Assembly (NCBI RefSeq): GCF_022394535.1
Contig: NZ_CP089414.1
Location: forward strand, 1,984,001-2,048,000
Length of the DNA stretch: 64,000 nucleotides
Reading direction: 5' to 3'
From: Dyella terrae
GTDB taxonomy: Bacteria; Pseudomonadota; Gammaproteobacteria; Xanthomonadales; Rhodanobacteraceae
Shown: positions 16,382-25,131 of the stretch, piece by piece
How the letters are laid out: each line of letters opens with the position of its first letter
How positions within the stretch are numbered: the first letter of the stretch is position 1
Program-made: the position numbers and the translations under genes
The notes under the pieces: model-generated
Told to the model about the DNA's origin: nothing
The model's database searches: none
What the model saw: only the letters and a program-made list of their open reading frames with translations

Positions 16382-17704
16382 ATGTCGTTTGAATCGTTGG
16401 GCCTTGAGCCCGCGTTGTTGCGTGCGCTTGCCGAACAGGGCTACGCCAACCCCACTCCCATTCAGGCTGCCGCTATTCCGGTGGTACTGGAAGGCGGAGA
16501 CCTGCTTGCCGCCGCCCAGACCGGCACCGGCAAGACGGCCGCCTTCTCGCTGCCGTTGCTGCACCGCCTGTCGAAAACAGCGCCCGCCGGCACACGCCGT
16601 CCGCGCGCCCTCATACTCACGCCGACGCGTGAACTCGCCGCCCAGGTGCATGACAACCTGCGTGACTACGGCAAGCACCTGCGCATCAGCAGCACCACCA
16701 TCTTCGGTGGCGTGAGCATGGGCCCGCAGGTGCAGGCACTGCGTCGCGGTGTGGACATCATCATCGCCACGCCTGGCCGCCTTATCGACCACATGCAGCA
16801 GCGCTCCGTGGATCTCTCCGGCATCGACGTGCTGGTGCTGGACGAAGCCGACCGCATGCTCGACATGGGCTTCCTGCCGGCCCTCAAGCGCATCCTCGCG
16901 GCGGTGCCGAAGCATCGCCAGACGCTGTTGTTCTCGGCCACCTTCGCGCCACCGATCAAAGCGCTCGCCATGCAGTTCATGCACCAGCCGCGCGAAGTAT
17001 CGGTAACGCCCCCGAACACCGTGGCCAACACCGTCACGCACCATGTGCACCCGGTGGACGCAGCCAAGAAGCGCGACCTGCTGCTGCACGTGCTCTCGCA
17101 GGACAGCCGTCGCCAGACGCTGGTGTTCAGCCGCACCAAGCACGGCGCCGACAAGCTGGTGACGTTCCTGAGTGCCGCCGGCATGCGTGCCGCCGCCATC
17201 CATGGCAACAAGAGCCAGAACGCCCGCACGCGCGCCCTGAGCGACTTCAAGACCGGCCGCGTCACCGTGCTGGTGGCGACCGATATCGCGGCACGTGGCA
17301 TCGACATCGATCAGCTGCCCATCGTGATCAACTTCGACCTGCCGATGGTCGCGGAAGACTACGTGCACCGCATTGGCCGCACCGGCCGTGCCGGTGCCGA
17401 GGGCAAGGCCGTGTCGCTGGTGAGCCACGATGAATCGGGCTTGCTGCGTGACATCCGCAAGCTGCTCAAGCAGGACATCGCCTTCAGCGACGTGCCGGGC
17501 TTCGAGCCGTCGCACCCGCTGCGTACCGACGCCGCCGCACCGCGTCCAGTGCAGGGCCAGCGCCAACCCCAGCAGCGCCAGGGGCGCCCGCAGGGTTCGC
17601 ATCGCCCGCATGGTCATCACGGTGGTCACAGCCAAGGCGGTGATCGTCCGGCCGAAGGCAATCGCAAGCGCCAGCGTCGCGGCCGTCCGGCTGCAAAGGC
17701 CTAA
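16382..17704 (+). CDS. rhlE: DEAD-box RNA helicase RhlE
   Basis: 440-residue ATP-dependent RNA helicase. Ordered motifs: Q motif (GYANPTPIQ), motif I AQTGTGKT, Ia PTRELAAQV, Ib TPGRL, II DEAD, III SAT, then helicase C with ARGIDI and HRIGRTGR. After about residue 365 the tail is a low-complexity Gln/Arg/Gly/His stretch, as in RhlE, with no DbpA RNA-binding domain. It probably acts in ribosome assembly and RNA turnover, including at low temperature. The ATG at 16382 begins MSFESLGL, the usual RhlE start. A possible -10 TATACT lies near 16292. Confidence 0.93.
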   Translation: MSFESLGLEPALLRALAEQGYANPTPIQAAAIPVVLEGGDLLAAAQTGTGKTAAFSLPLLHRLSKTAPAGTRRPRALILTPTRELAAQVHDNLRDYGKHLRISSTTIFGGVSMGPQVQALRRGVDIIIATPGRLIDHMQQRSVDLSGIDVLVLDEADRMLDMGFLPALKRILAAVPKHRQTLLFSATFAPPIKALAMQFMHQPREVSVTPPNTVANTVTHHVHPVDAAKKRDLLLHVLSQDSRRQTLVFSRTKHGADKLVTFLSAAGMRAAAIHGNKSQNARTRALSDFKTGRVTVLVATDIAARGIDIDQLPIVINFDLPMVAEDYVHRIGRTGRAGAEGKAVSLVSHDESGLLRDIRKLLKQDIAFSDVPGFEPSHPLRTDAAAPRPVQGQRQPQQRQGRPQGSHRPHGHHGGHSQGGDRPAEGNRKRQRRGRPAAKA

Positions 17705-17935
17705 CTGCCCTTTGTCGCGCTGGCGTCACTCAAGACGCCAGCGCATTGTCCACGCTTCAGGTTCTGGTCACTCGTTTTCGCCACTGTAAGGCCCCGCGTT
17801 AATCCTGGGTCTACGCAACTGTGCGAATGTGTGCCGTGAGTTCATGCCGGCGAGCCGGCAACGTTTCGCTTTGACAAGTCGCGCGCCAAGCCGGAAGCGC
17901 TTGTCCAAGCATCGTCGTAGCCACGGAGAATCGAG

Positions 17936-18451
17936 ATGCGCAGCGAAAAGTCCGTCCCCCTCATGATCGGCCTGGCCGTGCTCGCCGTGCTTGCGGTAAT
18001 CGCTGCCATTGCGATTCCTGCCTCGCGCAATCACCGGATTTCCGAGCGCCTGGGTGAAGCGCTCAAGGCTGGCGAAGCGGCCAAGCTCGTCGTTATGGAA
18101 GCCACTACGGTGCGCGGCGGCCTCAACCGGCTCCAGCCTAGCGACCTCAGCTTCAACGCCACCTCGTCGCTCAATGCTTATACCGCAAAGATCGACATCT
18201 CCGAGAGCGGGCGCATCACCATCACAACGAAGGACACAGGGGCCGCACCCGACCCGGTCTTCCTGCTGACGCCGCTGGACAATTCAGCTGCTGGCGGTAG
18301 CGCACCACTGACCTGGAGTTGCGACATCATTGCTGGCAACAGCCAGTGGATGCCAGCCGCCTGCACCCGTCCCACCGTGCAAGCAGCGGCTCCGGCCATA
18401 CCGGCCCCCGCCACTTCCGCGCCCGCCACGACACCGGCCACGAAGAGCTGA
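17936..18451 (+). CDS. Pilin-like membrane protein lacking a prepilin cleavage site
   Basis: 171 residues. The N terminus has a short charged part, then a hydrophobic helix ending AIAAIPA-like (VIAAIAIPASRNHRISERL), followed by GEALKAGEAAK. This matches the alpha-1 spine of type IV pilins, including IPA and the later SE-L-A-AK pattern. The C-terminal region has the paired cysteines CDIIAGNSQWMPAAC of PilA. However, the G-F-x-x-x-E prepilin peptidase site is missing: SVPLMIGL stands where it should be. The tail (residues ~145-171) is Ala/Pro/Thr-rich. It may be a membrane-anchored pilin relative; assembly into a pilus is doubtful. Confidence 0.75.
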   Translation: MRSEKSVPLMIGLAVLAVLAVIAAIAIPASRNHRISERLGEALKAGEAAKLVVMEATTVRGGLNRLQPSDLSFNATSSLNAYTAKIDISESGRITITTKDTGAAPDPVFLLTPLDNSAAGGSAPLTWSCDIIAGNSQWMPAACTRPTVQAAAPAIPAPATSAPATTPATKS

Positions 18452-18493
18452 GCCCAACCCGCAACCATCTGGCTTTCGATCCGCTAGATGCCG

Positions 18494-19045
18494 TTACGGA
18501 TGGCGTATGCGTGACGTGAGCACGTGGTCCTCCCACGCGCCAGCAATCTGCAAATAGCGCTTTGCGTAGCCTTCACGCTCGAAGCCCAGGCGTTCCAGTA
18601 GTCGCCCGCTACGCTCGTTGCGCGGCATGTAGTTGGCCATCACCCGGTGCATGTCCAACTCGAGGAACGCCCACGGCAACGCCGCTTCGAGCACCTCCTG
18701 CATCACCCCCTGCCCTTGCCGACGCAACGCAATGCTGTAGCCGAGATGGCAGGCCTGGAATGCACCGCGCACCACGTTGGCGAAAGTGAAGGTTGCCAGG
18801 ATTTCCTTCCCCGAAAGATCCAGCGCGTAAAACGGATACGCACGGTCCAGCCGCATCGCCTCGCGTGATTCGGCCAGGGTCTGCACGCAATGGTCCAGCG
18901 TGTAATACGCCTCGTCACGCAGGGGTTCCCATGGCGCGAGATGTTCGCGGTTCTGCTCGCGATAGCGCAACAAGCGGGACGCATCGGCCACTTCCGCCAA
19001 CCGAAGGACGGTCCGGGATGTGGTGATCGGGTGCAACGCGTTCAC
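18494..19045 (-). CDS. GNAT acetyltransferase, RimJ/RimL type
   Basis: 183-residue Gcn5-related N-acetyltransferase. It has the acetyl-CoA motif LRRQGQGVMQEVLEAAL (a variant of R-x-x-G-x-G) and the RimJ/L signature LDMHRVMANYMPRNERSGRLLERLGFEREG. The family acetylates the N-terminal alanine of ribosomal protein S5 or related targets. The start is GTG at 19045, whose bases overlap the TGA of the S-formylglutathione hydrolase gene (GTGA), so it is probably translated by coupling. Confidence 0.85.
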   Translation of the reverse strand: MNALHPITTSRTVLRLAEVADASRLLRYREQNREHLAPWEPLRDEAYYTLDHCVQTLAESREAMRLDRAYPFYALDLSGKEILATFTFANVVRGAFQACHLGYSIALRRQGQGVMQEVLEAALPWAFLELDMHRVMANYMPRNERSGRLLERLGFEREGYAKRYLQIAGAWEDHVLTSRIRHP

Positions 19046-19890
19046 CGACGGACCAGCGCCTCGGCGTGGTGACGCAGGTGATCCTCGATGAACGTGGTGA
19101 TGAAGTAATAGCTATGGTCGTAACCGGGGTGCCGACGCAACAACAGCGACTGGCCGCCCTCCGCACAAGCCTGATCGAACAACTCGGGTTTCAGTTGCGT
19201 GGTGAGGAAACTGTCCGCCTCGCCCTGGTCAATCAGGATGGTGCCGTCGAACGTATGCTTACGCACCAGTTCGCTAGCGTCGTAGTCGGCCCACGCCATC
19301 ACATCATCGCCGAGATAACGCGGGAACGCCTTCTGCCCCCATGGCACCTGACTCGGCGCAACGATGGGCGCGAAGGCCGACACCGATCGGTATTTGTCCC
19401 GATGGCGCAAAGCGATGGTCAGCGCGCCGTGACCGCCCATCGAATGCCCCATGATGCCGCTGCGCGCAATGTCGACGGGAAAGTGCTGCGCCAACAGCGC
19501 GGGCAGCTCGTGCACCACGTAACTATGCATGCGGAACCGCGACGACCATGGCGCCTGCGTAGCGTCGAGATAGAACCCAGCACCCTCGCCGAACTCCCAA
19601 TCACCCGTCGCGCCATCGAAACCGGTCTGACGCGGGCTGGTATCAGGCATCACCAGAATCAGGCCAAGCTCCGCGGCAAGCCGCTGCGCACCGGCCTTGA
19701 TGGTGGCCGTCTCTTCCGTGCACGTGAGCCCTCCGAGGAAGTACAGCACCGGACACAGCCCCTGCTCTGCTTGCGGCGGCTGGAACAATGCAAAACGCAT
19801 CGTGCCGCCACAGGCCTCCGAATGATGGCGGTAGAGCCCCTGCACGCCGCCATGGCAGCGCTGCTCGGAGATCGTTTCAATCCCTGTCAT
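19042..19890 (-). CDS. fghA: S-formylglutathione hydrolase
   Basis: 282-residue serine esterase that hydrolyses S-formylglutathione to formate and glutathione, the last step of glutathione-dependent formaldehyde detoxification. Signatures: LYFLGGLTCTEE near the N terminus, the nucleophile Ser in GHSMGGHGAL, Asp in DQGEADSFL and His in HPGYDHSYYFI. The ATG at 19890 (MTGIETISEQ) has AGAGGG nine bases upstream; ATGs at 19923-19926 lack such a site. No formaldehyde dehydrogenase is beside it. The acetyltransferase gene follows with overlapping stop and start. Confidence 0.93.
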   Translation of the reverse strand: MTGIETISEQRCHGGVQGLYRHHSEACGGTMRFALFQPPQAEQGLCPVLYFLGGLTCTEETATIKAGAQRLAAELGLILVMPDTSPRQTGFDGATGDWEFGEGAGFYLDATQAPWSSRFRMHSYVVHELPALLAQHFPVDIARSGIMGHSMGGHGALTIALRHRDKYRSVSAFAPIVAPSQVPWGQKAFPRYLGDDVMAWADYDASELVRKHTFDGTILIDQGEADSFLTTQLKPELFDQACAEGGQSLLLRRHPGYDHSYYFITTFIEDHLRHHAEALVRR

Positions 19891-19938
19891 GCCCAGTCCC
19901 TCTGAAGTACTAAACCCGACCATCATAGTGCGCTGCGC

Positions 19939-20688
19939 TCAACGCTCCTGGTCCGTGGGCCGCATCAACAGCTCGTTGATGTTGACGTGCGAAGGCCGCG
20001 ACACGCAGAACGCGATGGCATCCGCCACATCCACCGGCTGCAGCTGGCGCATGCTGTCTGCCCAGGCGTTGAGGTTGTCCTTGGTCTGGGCGTGGCCGAT
20101 GTGATCGCGCAGCTCCGTCTCCACCACGCCGGGTTCGATCACTGTGACGCGGATGTTGTGCTGGTACACCTCGCGCCGCAGCGCTTCGGAAAAAGCCACC
20201 ACGCCAAACTTGGTCGCGGAATAGGCGGCGGCATTGGGATTGGCCACGCGCCCGGCCGTCGACGAGATATTCACGATATGCCCCTCGCGGCGCTCGCGCA
20301 TACCCGGCAGCGCAGCCTGCGTGGACGCGATGAGGCTGAGCACATTGAGCTCCAGCATACGGCGCCAGCGGCCGAGGTCAGCCTGCTCCACCGGCTCCAG
20401 ATACATCACGCCGGCGTTGTTCACCAGGATATCCAGGCGACCGTAGTGCGCTTCGGTCTCGGCCACGATGCGCTTGGCCTCGTCCTCCAAAGCCAGGTCG
20501 GCCACCAGCACCGTGGGTTCGGCGCCCAGCGCCTGCAGTTTGGCGGCAAGGGCTTCGAGCCGGTCGCGTCGACGGGCCGCGATGGCGACCTTCGCGCCCT
20601 CCTGCGCCAAGGCCAGCGCCGTGGCCTCGCCAATACCCGAAGACGCGCCAGTGACCAGCGCGATACGACCATCAAGACGTCCAGACAT
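19939..20688 (-). CDS. SDR-family NADP-dependent oxidoreductase (YdfG-like)
   Basis: 249-residue classical short-chain dehydrogenase. It has the cofactor motif TGASSGIG, basic residues ARRRDR after the second strand that favour NADP, NNAG, the catalytic Ser in NISSTAG and Tyr-Lys in YSATKFG. This full tetrad contrasts with the SDR at 1851-2639. The ATG at 20688 follows an AAGGAA site. Its substrate is not evident; the closest known family reduces 3-hydroxy acids or serine-like compounds. Confidence 0.85.
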   Translation of the reverse strand: MSGRLDGRIALVTGASSGIGEATALALAQEGAKVAIAARRRDRLEALAAKLQALGAEPTVLVADLALEDEAKRIVAETEAHYGRLDILVNNAGVMYLEPVEQADLGRWRRMLELNVLSLIASTQAALPGMRERREGHIVNISSTAGRVANPNAAAYSATKFGVVAFSEALRREVYQHNIRVTVIEPGVVETELRDHIGHAQTKDNLNAWADSMRQLQPVDVADAIAFCVSRPSHVNINELLMRPTDQER

Positions 20689-20807
20689 GAATATTCCTTG
20701 GGGATTTGGCCGACAGGCCCTCAAAGAAACCCAGTGGGGGCGGGTGGGCCTGTTACAATGGCGTCATTCTCCCGCATGCCGTCGTGCATGCCATGTCGAG
20801 GTTCCCC

Positions 20808-22691
20808 ATGTCCTCCCCGTCTTCCGATTCCCAGCCGGCAGCCGTCGGCTTTGCTGCGCTTGGCCTCCATCCGGAGCTGCTGCGCGCACTCACCGACGTC
20901 GGCTATGAATCGCCTTCGCCGATCCAGGCCGCCACCATTCCGCCGCTGCTGGAAGGTCGCGACGTACTCGGCCAGGCGCAGACCGGCACCGGCAAAACTG
21001 CCGCGTTTGCGCTGCCGATCCTGTCGCGCATCGACCTCAAGCCCGGCAAGCCGCAGGCACTGGTGCTGGCGCCCACGCGCGAACTCGCCATCCAAGTGGC
21101 CGAAGCATTCCAGCGCTACGCCACCCACATGCCAGGGCTGCAAGTGCTGCCGATCTACGGCGGCCAGAGCTATGGTCCGCAGCTGCACTCGCTCAAGCGC
21201 GGCGTGCAGATCGTGGTGGGCACGCCCGGTCGTGTCATCGACCATCTGGAGCGCGGCACGCTGGATCTCTCCGAGCTGAAATTCCTGGTGCTCGACGAAG
21301 CCGACGAAATGCTGCGCATGGGCTTCATCGATGACGTGGAGAAAGTGCTCCAGGCGACGCCGCCGGAGCGCCAGGTGGCACTGTTCTCCGCCACCATGCC
21401 GTCGCAGATCCGCAAGATCGCCCAGCAGCATCTGAAAGATCCTCGCGAGGTGACGATCAAGTCGTCCACCACCACGGCCGCGAACATCCGCCAGCGCTAT
21501 TGGTTCGTCAGCGGCATGCACAAGCTCGATGCCATGACGCGCATCCTCGAGGCCGAACCGTTCGACGCGATGATCATCTTCGCGCGCACCAAGTCGGCAA
21601 CCGAGGAACTCGCCGAGAAGCTGCAGGCGCGTGGCCTCGCCGCCGCCGCCATCAATGGTGACATCGCACAAGCGCAGCGCGAGCGCGTGATCCAGCAGCT
21701 GAAGGACGGCAAGCTCGACATTCTGGTGGCCACCGACGTGGCCGCGCGTGGTCTCGACGTGGAACGCATCAGCCACGTGATGAACTACGACATCCCGTAC
21801 GACACCGAAAGCTACGTGCACCGTATCGGCCGCACTGGCCGCGCAGGTCGCAGCGGCGAGGCTATTTTGTTCGTGACCCCGCGCGAGAAAGGCATGCTGC
21901 GCGCGATCGAACGCGCTACGCGTCAGCCCATCGAAGAGATGAAGCTGCCGACGGTGGAAGCCGTCAACGACGTGCGCATCGCCAAGTTCAAGCAGCGCAT
22001 CAGCGACACCATCGCGGTGGGTGAGCTGGGTCTGTTCCAGCAGTTGATCGAGCAGTACGAGCAGGAACACAACATTCCCGCCGTCGAGATCGCCGCTGCA
22101 CTAGCGCGCATTGCACAGGGCAACCAGCCGCTGCTGCTCACGCCTCCACCCAAGCGCGAATTTACGCCGCGCGAACCGGGTCGCGAGCGTGAACACAGCC
22201 GCGATCGTGGCGATCGTGAACATCGCGGTGAACGCGAGCAGCGTCCGCGCGACCGCGATCGCGATGCAGGCCCGCGTGATTTCACACCACGTCCGGTGCG
22301 CCCGCATCACACGGAAGAAGGCAAGAGCACCTACCGCATCGAAGTGGGCCACGAGCATGGCGTGAAGCCGGGCAACATCATCGGCGCCATCGCCAATGAA
22401 GCCGGCCTGGAAAGCCAACACATCGGCCGCCTGAGCATCCGCGGCGAATACAGCCTGATCGACCTGCCTGCCGGTATGCCGGCGGAAGTGTTCCAGCACC
22501 TGCAGAAGGTGTGGGTGAGCCAGCAGCAGTTGCGCATCCGGGAGTGGGATGGCAACGACAGCGGCGCCAGCGAAGCTCCGCCGCATCGGCCGGGCGGTGG
22601 GAATCGTCCGGGTGGTTTCAAGAAGCCAGGCGGAAAGCCCAAGCCGCATGGGCATGGTGGTGGTAACAAGGGTCCGCGACGCGGGAAGTAA
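20808..22691 (+). CDS. deaD: DEAD-box RNA helicase DeaD/CsdA
   Basis: 627-residue RNA helicase. The core has [58 protein letters not shown] and [11 protein letters not shown]. It is followed by a CsdA-type extension, a low-complexity Arg/Glu/Asp linker (about residues 450-500) and a DbpA-type RNA-binding domain (STYRIEVGHEHGVKPGNIIGA...), then a Gly/Pro/Lys tail. It acts in 50S ribosome assembly and mRNA decay, especially in the cold. The start at 20808 is chosen for the GAGG site six bases upstream; ATG 20793 is possible. A terminator follows. Confidence 0.93.
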   Translation: MSSPSSDSQPAAVGFAALGLHPELLRALTDVGYESPSPIQAATIPPLLEGRDVLGQAQTGTGKTAAFALPILSRIDLKPGKPQALVLAPTRELAIQVAEAFQRYATHMPGLQVLPIYGGQSYGPQLHSLKRGVQIVVGTPGRVIDHLERGTLDLSELKFLVLDEADEMLRMGFIDDVEKVLQATPPERQVALFSATMPSQIRKIAQQHLKDPREVTIKSSTTTAANIRQRYWFVSGMHKLDAMTRILEAEPFDAMIIFARTKSATEELAEKLQARGLAAAAINGDIAQAQRERVIQQLKDGKLDILVATDVAARGLDVERISHVMNYDIPYDTESYVHRIGRTGRAGRSGEAILFVTPREKGMLRAIERATRQPIEEMKLPTVEAVNDVRIAKFKQRISDTIAVGELGLFQQLIEQYEQEHNIPAVEIAAALARIAQGNQPLLLTPPPKREFTPREPGREREHSRDRGDREHRGEREQRPRDRDRDAGPRDFTPRPVRPHHTEEGKSTYRIEVGHEHGVKPGNIIGAIANEAGLESQHIGRLSIRGEYSLIDLPAGMPAEVFQHLQKVWVSQQQLRIREWDGNDSGASEAPPHRPGGGNRPGGFKKPGGKPKPHGHGGGNKGPRRGK

Positions 22692-22745
22692 GCTCGGCGT
22701 GCCCGTGTGATTCGCGTCCTCGGGCCGCTTGTTCCTGTATTGATC

Positions 22746-22778
22746 AAACGCCGCTGCATCAGCGGCGTTTTGTTTTCC
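22746..22778 (+). terminator. Rho-independent terminator after deaD
   Basis: AAACGCCGCTG at 22746-22756 pairs with CAGCGGCGTTT at 22760-22770 around a three-base loop, followed by TGTTTT. It lies directly beside the outer end of repeat copy B. Confidence 0.9.
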
Positions 22779-23884
22779 TCTCCCCGCCGGGGAGAGGGTT
22801 GAGGCCAGGGGTCAACTCAGTCTCACCGTTTCGTCTACGCCGTCATCATGGCGCCCCCGAGGATGCTCGGGCCAGACAAGCGCGAAGCGCGTCCCACAGG
22901 GACTAGCTTTGCGTCGCACTACGCCCATAGGGCCGCGGCCGCCCCGAAGAGGCGAGCGAAGCGGGTCATCCAGTGGGCGTGTGTGCGGTTATCGCATCGT
23001 GCCTTCTCGCGATCTGGCCGCTTACGCAGCGGGCGTTTCGATTGTCTACCGACGACGCGAAGCTAGTCCCGTGGGACGCTCGAGTCACTTTTCTTTGTTG
23101 GCCCAAAGAAATGGCCTGACAGGCCAACGCCCGTAGCATGTCGATGGGATAAGCCCGAGTGCTTGAGGCGGATTGTTGCTTGGCAACCTTCGCCTCTACA
23201 CAGCGGGTACGTCGGAGCGCTTCGCAACGCGCCATAGCGGAGAGGACTTAAAGCAGTCTTCGCTACGCTTCCCCACCACTGGGGCAAAGCAAAGGCGACG
23301 CTACGCTTCCCGACCGTTGTGGAGAGCTCGCCACGTAACGGCGGTATCCGTCTGCCTTGGCTTTGAGCCACTAAAGCAGGAGCAACGCGACCTGCCGCGC
23401 TGCGATGTACAGCGAAGCTGCACGAGCCGTCCGCTTTGGCCTTTGACCTTCGGGCCCCCTGTGCGGCGGTGAGGGGTGGACGAGGAGGCCCGCAGTGGGA
23501 TCGGCAAGGATGCCGATCCCTTTTCGCCAGGGCAGGAAGCCCTGTCGAAAAGCCCGGCCGCCCCTCACGAACTGGCCGGCTTCACCGGCCAGCGCCAAGC
23601 GGGGGTGCCCTTTCTTTGGGTTACTTTTCTTTACTCCGGGCATCCTGCCCTCCGCCCTTCGGGCCGGCTTCGCCGTTCGCACGCGCTCCTGCGCGTGCGT
23701 GGGCAAGCAAAGAAAAGTGACTCGGCCTCCGGCAGGAGGTCGAAACGCACGCCGCGTAGGCGGCCAGATCGCCGCAACGCGACAACCAAGCGATACAGAA
23801 ACTGGACCCCTGCCTTCGCAGGGATGACGGCTAAAGATGAAACGCTGAGGCGAGCACCCCCCTCCCCAAAAAGGAGAGGGAGAA
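22777..23884. repeat. Composite nested inverted-repeat element, copy B (inverted relative to copy A)
   Basis: About 1.1 kb between deaD and the dioxygenase gene. Its reverse complement follows copy A (12588-13541) module by module: the CTCTCCCC end, CCGTCATCCC...TCCAGT, GACCTCC-CCGGAGG-CCGAGTCACTTTTCTTTGC, then AGTAACCCAAAGAAAGGGCA and the long core up to GGCCTGTCAGGCC...TTTCTTTG. It is slightly longer, with extra sequence near 22850-22980 and 23630-23700. No convincing gene is present. Open frames containing KKSNPKKGHP- or TKKSDSSVPRD-like peptides are translations of the repeat. Confidence 0.85.
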
Positions 23885-23999
23885 AACACATCGCCGCGCC
23901 ATCCCCATCGTTCCACTCCGACAACGCATCGTTCACCCCACAAGCGCTGCAATCCCCCGCGAAATCCCTAATCTATGGTGGTCCCCCGAGGTAACCACC

Positions 24000-24800
24000 A
24001 TGACCGCCCTCCCCAGCCTCTACATCTCCCACGGTTCACCCATGACCGCGATCCAGCCACGCCGCGCAGGCGAACGACTGGCGGAGCTGGCGAGCGCGTT
24101 GCCGCGACCCAGGGCCATCGTGATCGCCACGGCGCATTGGCTTGCGCGCCAACCGCACGTCGGCGGCGCAGCGCGTCCGGAGACCATCCACGACTTCTAC
24201 GGCTTCCCAAAGGCGCTGTTCGACATCCAGTACCCGGCCAAAGGCGATCCTGCGCTGGCCGCGCAGGTCACTGAACTGTTGGACAAGGCCGGGCTACCGA
24301 CCACGCTCGATCCGACTCAGGGGCTGGACCACGGTGCATGGGTGCCGTTGCGATTGCTTTACCCGAATGCAGACATTCCGGTCGTACCACTCTCGATCCA
24401 ACCGCAACTTGGCCCTGCGCACCAGTACGCGGTCGGTCGCGCACTGGCACCGCTGCGCGACGAGGGTGTGCTGGTCATCGGCTCGGGCAGTATCACGCAC
24501 AATCTGCATGACCTCCGCGCGGGTTACAGCGAAGACCGCGAGGCACCGTACGTGCGTCCCTTCATCGAGTGGGTCGAACGCAAACTGTCGGAGGGAGACG
24601 TGCCTGCCTTGCTCGACTACCGCCGACAGGCACCATTCGCCGAGCGCGCGCATCCCACCGACGAGCACTTCCTGCCACTGTTCGTGGCGCTGGGCGCGGC
24701 GGGTGATCATTCACACGCCCAACGCATCGATGCCGGGATCGAACACGGGCTACTCGCCATGGACATCTATCGCTTCGACAGCGCCGTCACTGCACGATGA
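24000..24800 (+). CDS. ygiD: DODA-type extradiol aromatic ring-opening dioxygenase (YgiD family)
   Basis: 266-residue member of the LigB/DODA class of metal-dependent extradiol dioxygenases. Metal-site residues are in YISHGSPM near the N terminus, TAHWLA, GLDHGAWVPL and GSGSITHNLHDL. E. coli YgiD is a 4,5-DOPA dioxygenase; the natural substrate here is unknown. The ATG at 24000 follows GAGGTAACC. Its 3' end overlaps the convergent cupredoxin gene by 14 bases. Confidence 0.88.
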   Translation: MTALPSLYISHGSPMTAIQPRRAGERLAELASALPRPRAIVIATAHWLARQPHVGGAARPETIHDFYGFPKALFDIQYPAKGDPALAAQVTELLDKAGLPTTLDPTQGLDHGAWVPLRLLYPNADIPVVPLSIQPQLGPAHQYAVGRALAPLRDEGVLVIGSGSITHNLHDLRAGYSEDREAPYVRPFIEWVERKLSEGDVPALLDYRRQAPFAERAHPTDEHFLPLFVALGAAGDHSHAQRIDAGIEHGLLAMDIYRFDSAVTAR

Positions 24801-25131
24801 TGGTGCCCACCATCATCGGGTGGATTGCGCAGTAGTAGGTGTAAGTGCCAGCGTGGTCGAACGTCACGGCATAGCTGTCGCTGGTATCGAGCGCAACTGA
24901 CGATGCGAACTGGTGACCGGCGCTAACCACCACATGCGGCTCATCGTCGCGATTGGTCCACACCACGCGCGTACCCGCCGATACCGTCAGGGTCTTGGGC
25001 CAGAAAGCGAAGTTGCGGATCTCCACCGCGACAGGCTTCGTGGGTGCAGCCCCAGCGCTCGCTGACAAGGATATCGGTGCAGACAGCAGCAGCGCCGCCA
25101 TCACCGCTAGGAGACGCGTCGCCTGCTTCAT
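24787..25131 (-). CDS. Periplasmic cupredoxin-domain protein
   Basis: 114 residues. A signal peptide is followed by one plastocyanin/amicyanin-type domain. The four type 1 copper ligands can be placed: His in DDEPHVVVS, and Cys, His and Met in YYCAIHPMM. The wide His-Cys spacing and TYYC-x-x-H-x-x-M pattern fit a blue copper electron carrier. The ATG overlaps the stop of the metallophosphoesterase gene (ATGA), so the two form one operon. That operon is divergent from an ECF sigma factor and probably under its control. Confidence 0.9.
   Translation of the reverse strand: MKQATRLLAVMAALLLSAPISLSASAGAAPTKPVAVEIRNFAFWPKTLTVSAGTRVVWTNRDDEPHVVVSAGHQFASSVALDTSDSYAVTFDHAGTYTYYCAIHPMMVGTIIVQ

Noticed and set aside
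16187..17635. 482-codon minus-strand frame opposite rhlE
   Set aside because: rhlE has all DEAD-box motifs in order; the antisense frame has none and spans into the next gene.
20721..22070. 449-codon minus-strand frame opposite deaD
   Set aside because: A shadow of a complete DEAD-box helicase gene.
22848..23994. Open frames inside repeat copy B, on both strands
   Set aside because: Same low-complexity translations as in copy A, and the frames are not conserved between the two copies.
23990..24000. GTAACC just before the DODA-type dioxygenase gene as a SigF promoter
   Set aside because: The matching CGAA is absent at the required distance, and the element lies at the start codon.
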